From Telmatactis stephensoni (taxonomy: Eukaryota; Cnidaria; Anthozoa; Actiniaria; Isophelliidae), in NCBI GenBank assembly GCA_029948255.1, contig JALIZF010001346.1, positions 62,001 to 126,000 of the forward strand: 64,000 nt of DNA, in the 5' to 3' direction. This document shows, in pieces, positions 58,007-64,000 of the stretch. A program made the translations under genes and the position numbers. The notes beneath the pieces were generated by a model. It was not told where the DNA came from and did not search any database. It was given only the letters and a program-made list of their open reading frames with translations. How positions within the stretch are numbered: position 1 is the stretch's first letter; every line of letters starts with the position of its first letter.

Positions 58007-59773
58007 CTAGTCGAGGCGAAAATCTGGCAAAGGGCATTAAAAATGTGAATTCGTAGCACCCCCACCACACAAAAGGTTTGACAGCGCATTTTGATAGAGT
58101 GATATCCATACTTTGTTGCTCAACTTGTTTTATTGGCCAATTGTGGGGTCGCAGAGATTCTACGCTGCTTTTTTTTTAGGGGGGTGGGGTCATCTGAACC
58201 GTTATTAATCTATTTATTTAGGTAAACACAAAAATAGAAAAAAATCATATCTTCTTTATTACAAGTTCAAAATGTTTGAAAATTTACACCGTTGTGCATT
58301 GACATCAGTCGGACACTTTTACATGGTCAAAAAGGCTCGTCGACGTTGCTATGGTAACGGCTGGCATGACAAAAAGATCAAATCGTCGTTTGAGTGAGTA
58401 ATAGCGTATATATTTCTTACAAAGAGATAAAATTACTGATCATATGTTGTAAGAGGACAAGGATGACGTTTATTAAGTCCAAATGCTTTGTCAATGTCCA
58501 AAATTTGAATACATGTCTATTCATATGCTGCCTACTATCAAGGAATGGTTTTTCTTTCTTTCTTTCTTATTACCTGAATAACAGTAATATTGTTTGTATT
58601 CCTTTTCTAAATTACACTAGCAATTGGGTAATAATGAATAATAAGAATTGAATGTAATAGAGTAAAAGATTCAATTGTTTGTCAAGATAATTTATCCAGC
58701 ACTCCTTTGTCCTGGCTCCATTCCCAGTTTTAGATCCCAAGATCCCTTGCGCACCCAAAATCATTGTCCGCCATCTTGGAAATGGCAAAACCGGTAAGTT
58801 GTTGTTTGCTCTAAATATCCGATAAAAATACGGATATATTACGTGTCAATGAATGTTTTTTGTGCTTGCAACTATAAGTAATTATTTTCAATTAATTTAA
58901 AATTATTCTTCACAATTCTGAGTGCCAGATCTATATGATCTGCAAGTACTTCTGGCTACAGTTGCTCACTCGTCAAAATTAGCATTCCGTGTGGATCGTA
59001 AAGACTGCTAAAAGTTATTTCCCTTTTTTACCCACTTCAGCTTTGTAAGCACTAGTTTTTGTTCTGTTTATATGCAAAATATTCCTCCCATTGCTCTCTT
59101 TTCATTAGATTTTTTCAATATCGATTCAGGATAATGGCTAAACTGAGTGCCAAAAACTAGCCCTTCTGACAAGTTTTATTTCAAATTTTCGCTCAAACTC
59201 TATTTTTGCCAGTTAGAAAACGATCTAATAAGATACAATATCTATTTAAAACTGTTTTTCAAATTGTACAAAGTAGTTATTGTCTGCATTTTTTGGATTC
59301 ATATTTAGCAACTTTCACGCTGATCGAAAGAACATATATGACAATTTAAATGAGCAACTGGAGGCCTAAACTTCATTTTTTATGAAAATTTTCAACATGG
59401 ATTAACACTTAAATCTCACTTTTATTAACCTATACCAACTACAAGCAACCTACACTTTCTGAAAGATATTACTTTGGCTTTGTACAATATTTATTCTTCA
59501 ACTGATAGGTTTTTGTTGGTCGGTGCTTGAATATGAAAAAAATATTCTCTTAAAAATCTGAAAAGTGTACTGTGAGTCCAGTGACACTGAAAATAAAGAG
59601 AAAAGATTTTTGGTTTTATCTGATTTTGCTACAGGTAAAAATCAGGTATATGATTCAGTGTAACTAGCTATAGGTAGTTGGCTGTTGTAAAGTTGAATTT
59701 TGTACTAGAGCTTGTACAGCAGTATTAAGAGATATATCTTATAGTCCTAAAATTAAATGTTTTGATTATAGAT
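58007..59773. other. Non-coding stretch and possible 5' leader exon
   Basis: At 58780-58800 a short ATGGCAAAACCG|GTAAGT could be a leader exon for the next gene, but its phase does not fit that frame as coding. Otherwise AT-rich. Confidence 0.35.
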
Positions 59774-60418
59774 ATGGATAATAGCGAAGATGAGGCACCA
59801 GGTTTTAAGTTACCTTGTAAAAAAGCGAGAACACTGGAAAAATGTGAAAATGTTGTGCTGCTTGGGGAAAGTCGTTCCTCTCGATCTAAAACACCCAATT
59901 TCAATTGGTCTGTCTGTATGTTTTGCCAAAAAATCAAACACAAAGGAAATAAAACATTGATAAAAGTGTCAAGTTACGATGCTTGCGATTCCATACGTGA
60001 TGCAGCAATAGCTAGAGGTGATCATTTTCTGATGACACATATTCGAGACGTAGATCTCATTGCAGCAGATGCTAAATATCATAGTGCCTGCCGTGCAAGT
60101 TATGTTAGTAAGTCAAACCTAAAACATCAAACATTCATAGAAGAAGATGGAAGTGAAGAGAGTATTTATGGGAAGACATTCAAGGAACTATTAATTGAAA
60201 TAGAGAGTGACATATTAGCTGGCAAGGCATATGAAACTAGACGCCTAATAGGCGTTCACTCGGGCTACCTGTGTGTAATTCTTGAGATGGGGAGAAATGG
60301 GAGAACAGAAGTTGATGGAAACCAGATTGACTTGTCAGTGTGTCTTTTGATTGCAAAAATGCATGACAAATTATATTGGCCAAGGAGAAAGTATTTTGTA
60401 GATAATTGTACCACCTGA
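59774..60418 (+). CDS. Orphan protein with CxxC and AKYHxxC motif, probably partial
   Basis: About 214 residues from MDNSEDEAPGFKLPCKKART, directly after an acceptor-like TTGATTATAG. A Cys/His region CMFCQKIKHKGNKT is followed by DSIRDAAIARGDHFLMTHIR and VDLIAADAKYHSACRASYVS. This combination recurs, as I recall, at the N-end of large uncharacterised proteins in invertebrates that are often repeat-associated. The C-terminal part (RLIGVHSGYLCVILEMGRNG) ends at TGA at 60416. No catalytic domain visible. Confidence 0.5.
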   Translation: MDNSEDEAPGFKLPCKKARTLEKCENVVLLGESRSSRSKTPNFNWSVCMFCQKIKHKGNKTLIKVSSYDACDSIRDAAIARGDHFLMTHIRDVDLIAADAKYHSACRASYVSKSNLKHQTFIEEDGSEESIYGKTFKELLIEIESDILAGKAYETRRLIGVHSGYLCVILEMGRNGRTEVDGNQIDLSVCLLIAKMHDKLYWPRRKYFVDNCTT

Positions 60419-61244
60419 TTGGTGGTTATAGATATACTACTAGTCTTTTTATCATGCCAGGCATATACAGTCTGCTTTATTTTGCTAAATGCTTACCAAA
60501 TGATCCAATATGATCTATAGATAATACATTATAGCTCAGACAAAATTTCTATTCTGTACTTTTTACTTTGATTTATGGAAACAAAAGTTACAAACTGCAG
60601 CAGACTGTTTGGATATCCAAGTTAAAATGACTTTGATATTGCTGTTATCACAGTGGTAGATTCTAGAAGTGCCACAGTTACCTTTCTATGAAATCATTTC
60701 AGTGCAGTCAATTCAGTTTCTTAACACAACTTTTCATATACATGTAAATACCATGTTTCAATATGGAGCAGATCAATGATTATAGCAGTAGTCAGTTGCT
60801 GATGCTTAATCAGTTGAAGTTAATACTCGACGTGTAATGTAATACAATGTATGCTCATTACTGTTACCATATATAGCTCCTCCTTGCACATCAACCTGAT
60901 ACTATTACATAAAGTAACATGTTCAATCCATCCACTTTATCTTGTTTCTGTGAACATGGTTGCACAAAGCTTGTACAAATTTGTGGTTGAGTATCACTTT
61001 TCATTGATTGAAAATATCATTTTGTACATTCTAAAATTGATTCTTCAATTGTTACTAATATAAGGTCTCATAAATATTACTATCATTTCCATGATTATCC
61101 ATCACTATATTTTGATCTGCTAACATTGAGCATGATTGACAGTAAAGTGCATTCAATATAATCATGACAATTTGTACAAAATACAGATTGCACTAAATAT
61201 TTATAATAATTATTTATATACAAAATCATTTGTTTTCCATTAAT
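60419..61244. other. Non-coding stretch
   Basis: No supported feature; borders the LINE 3' tail on the right. Confidence 0.4.
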
Positions 61245-64000
61245 AATAATAATAATAATAAAGTCTTTAATTGAAATGATAAAATACATATCATAACTTA
61301 CAAATGATGAAAAAACCTAACTAAACTAAAACTAAACTAATCTAAAAACTATATATAAATTACACTGGTCCCAGGAGTAAAAAAAAACCACGTTACTTAT
61401 TGTTAAAAATTAATCTATTTATAAATGTACTTTTAAAACGTTCCGTATTTATCTTAGGTCTAATTAAATATTGTTTTCTTAAATTATATCTGGACGATTG
61501 TTCTTCAGGAGCTATATCTAATAATGGATGGTTACTTATATTTTTCATTTTCTTATAAAGTCTATTGTCATATTCCCTTAAAAGATCTACAATATAAAAA
61601 TGTTTGGTTGTGTACTTTCTCTTAAAACATCTGTCTAAAAAATTCTGTACTGTTGTAAGTTCTGGACGGGAGGCCCCATACACCGTTAACGCATAACTAA
61701 GTTTAGGCATTACAATAGATAAAAATAGATGGTTAACTTCATATTGTGAATACCCTTCTTTTCTAAGGCTTCTAATTACAAATAAAGATTTATTTATAGT
61801 ACTAATTGTCTCCTTGATATGTAAATCAAATCTATTGTCTGATTGAAAAGTTACCCCTAAGATTTTTAAATGATTACACTGGGGTATATTAAAGATTGGG
61901 GAGCCATAAAAGTTATTCCCTTTCTTTGTAAAAATTATTTCTTTACATTTATCAGCATTACATGACATACTATTTATCTTGGACCAATCTAAGAAGGCTT
62001 TGACGTAAGATTCAGAATGATCAACTAAGTTTCCATTTATATTGAATACGGGAGATATGATGGTACTATCATCAGCATACTTAATTAATACTGATTTGTG
62101 GCCAGAGGTATCTTTGATTTCTAGATCATTAAGAAATATACTAAATAAATACGGCCCACTTACACTACCCTGTATAGTACCTCTATTGATTATTTTCCAT
62201 TCAGATATGTTGTTATTGCATATTACTCGTTGTCTACGATTATTCAAGAAACTTAAAAACCAATTAATTAAATATGGATTTAAAGATAACTGCTTAAGTT
62301 TCTCAGAGAAATTAATGTGTCTGACTCTGTCAAAAGCTTTGGAGAAGTCCATACTAAAGACTCTGACGGCTTTACAGTCGTGCTTGTCCAGGGCTGATAG
62401 AACATTATTTTGCATCTTAATCAGTACGTTCGTGCAGCTTCCGCCTCTTCTATAGGCAAATTGGCTCTTATTCAAGTGTTCCTCAAACGTATCAATGCAA
62501 AACGTCTGGTATACCACCTTTTCAAACAGTCTTGCTATAACAGGAGTAATATTAATGCCTCTATAGTGCGCGTTTTCAGTGGGGATGTCTACCTTGGGTA
62601 GAGGGTTGATGTTAGCTTCTTTCCATTTGTCGGGCCAAGTAGTAGTACTAAGTGATAGATTCCAACAATTTGTTACGGCAGGAGCAAGGAGGTCAGCAAA
62701 GTCTTTCCAGATCCAGAATGGTATTTGATCTGGACCGGTCGCAGTTTCGTTCAATCCATTTAGAGTTTTGAGTACTGTCAAAGCAGATAGCTGGGGTGGT
62801 TGAGATTTATTGATGTTTATTGGCATCTTCGTAGGATTGATGTAGTTTTCATCGGTGCAAAGGCTGCAAAAATATTCATTTAGTTTATTGGTGTTGTCAA
62901 TGTCCAGACATGGACGAGGAACTTGTTTTCTGTTAGATAATGTATCAACCTTCTTCCACCACATTTTGGTTCCTACTCTCCCAGAGCCAAGTTTCACTTT
63001 GTTTTCGTTTATAATTTCTATGATCCTCTGATTTAGTCCTTTTACGTCGTAATGAGGGTTTTTGAGGACGACTTTAGATCTTTTCTTTAATAGGTACTTG
63101 AGAAGAGGAGTCATCCAAACAGGATCTCTTGTTGACATTTTTACTGTTCTCAAAGTGAAACATTGATCCATAGCATTCTGAATGATTTCTTGGAGGTTAT
63201 TGACAGCGTTATTGATTTCAGTAGAATTAAGAACTGATGACCAATCAACTTTTTCCAAAAGATCGTTAAAGGCGACTTTTCTGTGCTCTCTGTAATCTCT
63301 GAAGTTGCACTTAAAGCGCTGTGGCTTGAGTTTTATACCAGCAGGGAGTACTACTCCTTTATGATCAGTCTTAACAGTAGGGCTGATGGGGTAACATGTC
63401 CCAAACAACAATGGTTTATTCGTAAGACAGTTATCAAGTGTAGAGTCTTTACGTGTAGGAAAGTCAACCAAAGCTGTGATGTCAATCATGGTCTGAAAAT
63501 GCTCAATGTCAAATTGGTTAAAATCTCCTCCACATATAACCGCGCTGTTAGGTCTTGTGTTAAGGAAATCATCAATCAACTCCGATAAATAATTGGCCAG
63601 AGATTGCTCTTCATAAATAGGTCGAGGAGAGTGGTAAACGCCAACAATCAGCATAATATCCTTCGATGGAAGCTCAACCTTTATGCTCAAAACTTCAAAT
63701 TGATTTGCTCTATTGACTTCAATGACTTTCAAGTTGTTTCTTATGTAAATGGCCACACCTCCATTTTTACGTTTGTCATTAATACTGCATAGTTGCTAAT
63801 GAAGATAATTGAGTCTGGAATGTCACTTTTAAAATGTGTTTCTGTTACAACACAAACATCAATGTCATTAGCATACATATCTGCTTCTAGTGCTGTGGTT
63901 GCACGAATGTTATTTTTTGTTTTGTTATACTGCAAATATTAATAAATAGAAATTTGGGAACTGGAAATATTGCGGTGTTGTTGTTAACTTTCTTGGTCCT
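61245..64000 (-). mobile_element. CR1/L2-like LINE, runs off the right edge
   Basis: The 3' end is TTTATTATTATTATTATT (61245-61262 on the plus strand as AATAAT). The body extends to the window end, so the 5' part is not visible. Endonuclease and RT frames are present with two frameshifts near the 5' side. Confidence 0.8.
61393..63935 (-). pseudogene. LINE ORF2: APE endonuclease and reverse transcriptase, frameshifted at the N-terminus
   Basis: From 63935: NNIRATTALEADMYANDIDV, CVVTETHF (APE-type endonuclease start). A one-base shift occurs near 63785, and the frame then stays open for 787 residues from about 63756. ICGGDFN and TDHKGVV-type blocks complete the endonuclease. RT motifs follow: INPLPKVDIPTENAHYRGIN, FSMDFSKAFDRVRH, NRGTIQGSVSGPYLFSIFLN, LIKYADDSTII (YADD) and HLKILGVTF. 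Another shift at a short A-rich run near 63925 precedes the start. The C-terminal tail ends RLIFNNK. Apart from those shifts the frame is intact, so the copy is fairly young. Confidence 0.8.

Overview
The window is metazoan nuclear DNA, AT-rich and crowded with transposable elements. There are spliceosomal introns (GT donors, pyrimidine-rich AG acceptors), CIDE-N, CtIP/Sae2, SAM, OTU and chromo-like reading frames, and a mix of DIRS/PAT-type, BEL/Pao, Dong-like, ISL2EU, hAT and piggyBac elements. This mix fits an aquatic invertebrate. A cnidarian (coral or sea anemone) is my best guess, from family knowledge rather than proof. No bacterial operon, rRNA or convincing tRNA was seen.

Layout. (1) 1-7100 is an almost complete DNA transposon with inverted repeats of about 400 bp. 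It carries a three-exon gene for a ~1129-residue putative DDE-type transposase that I cannot place in a superfamily. Three smaller elements or hairpins lie inside it. (2) 7.7-10.2 kb holds a SAM-like exon and a decayed ISL2EU-type pair: a YqaJ/SWIM fragment facing a THAP-DDE_Tnp_4 transposase. (3) 11.0-11.4 kb and 51.4-52.9 kb are the two halves of one DIRS-like element (A), split by a BEL/Pao retrotransposon. The BEL LTRs lie at 11387-11554 and 51262-51429, and the same 5-bp duplication CCTTA flanks both. BEL gag is in turn split at 12695-19200 by a second tyrosine-recombinase retroelement (B) with split direct repeats. B has its own ~1.5 kb interruption.

(4) Between the BEL gag pieces (about 19.9 to 50.0 kb) lies a 30-kb block. 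From left to right it holds a TA-flanked TIR element, a 124-bp minisatellite, and a SAP/Tudor-like reading frame. Next come a Dong/R4-like LINE sitting in a TAA microsatellite, a LINE tail, a Myb/MADF-like plus SAM gene, and an intron-bearing DDE_3 transposase. These are followed by a large decayed OTU protease-integrase gene with its own 1.9-kb insertion. The right part has three intron-bearing small genes: a CIDE-N protein, a CtIP/Sae2 C-terminal fragment and an Arg-rich protein.

(5) 51.4-64 kb holds a hAT relic, a piggyBac relic, a chromo-like first exon cut off by an LTR retroelement 5' end, MITE-like inverted repeats, a cnidarian-type orphan gene, and a CR1/L2-like LINE running off the right edge.

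The genes do not form one pathway. The window is best read as layers of insertions whose order can be recovered from target duplications and interrupted reading frames. The two strongest candidates for something undescribed are the 1-7100 transposon and the 30-kb block inside the BEL element, especially its OTU-integrase gene.
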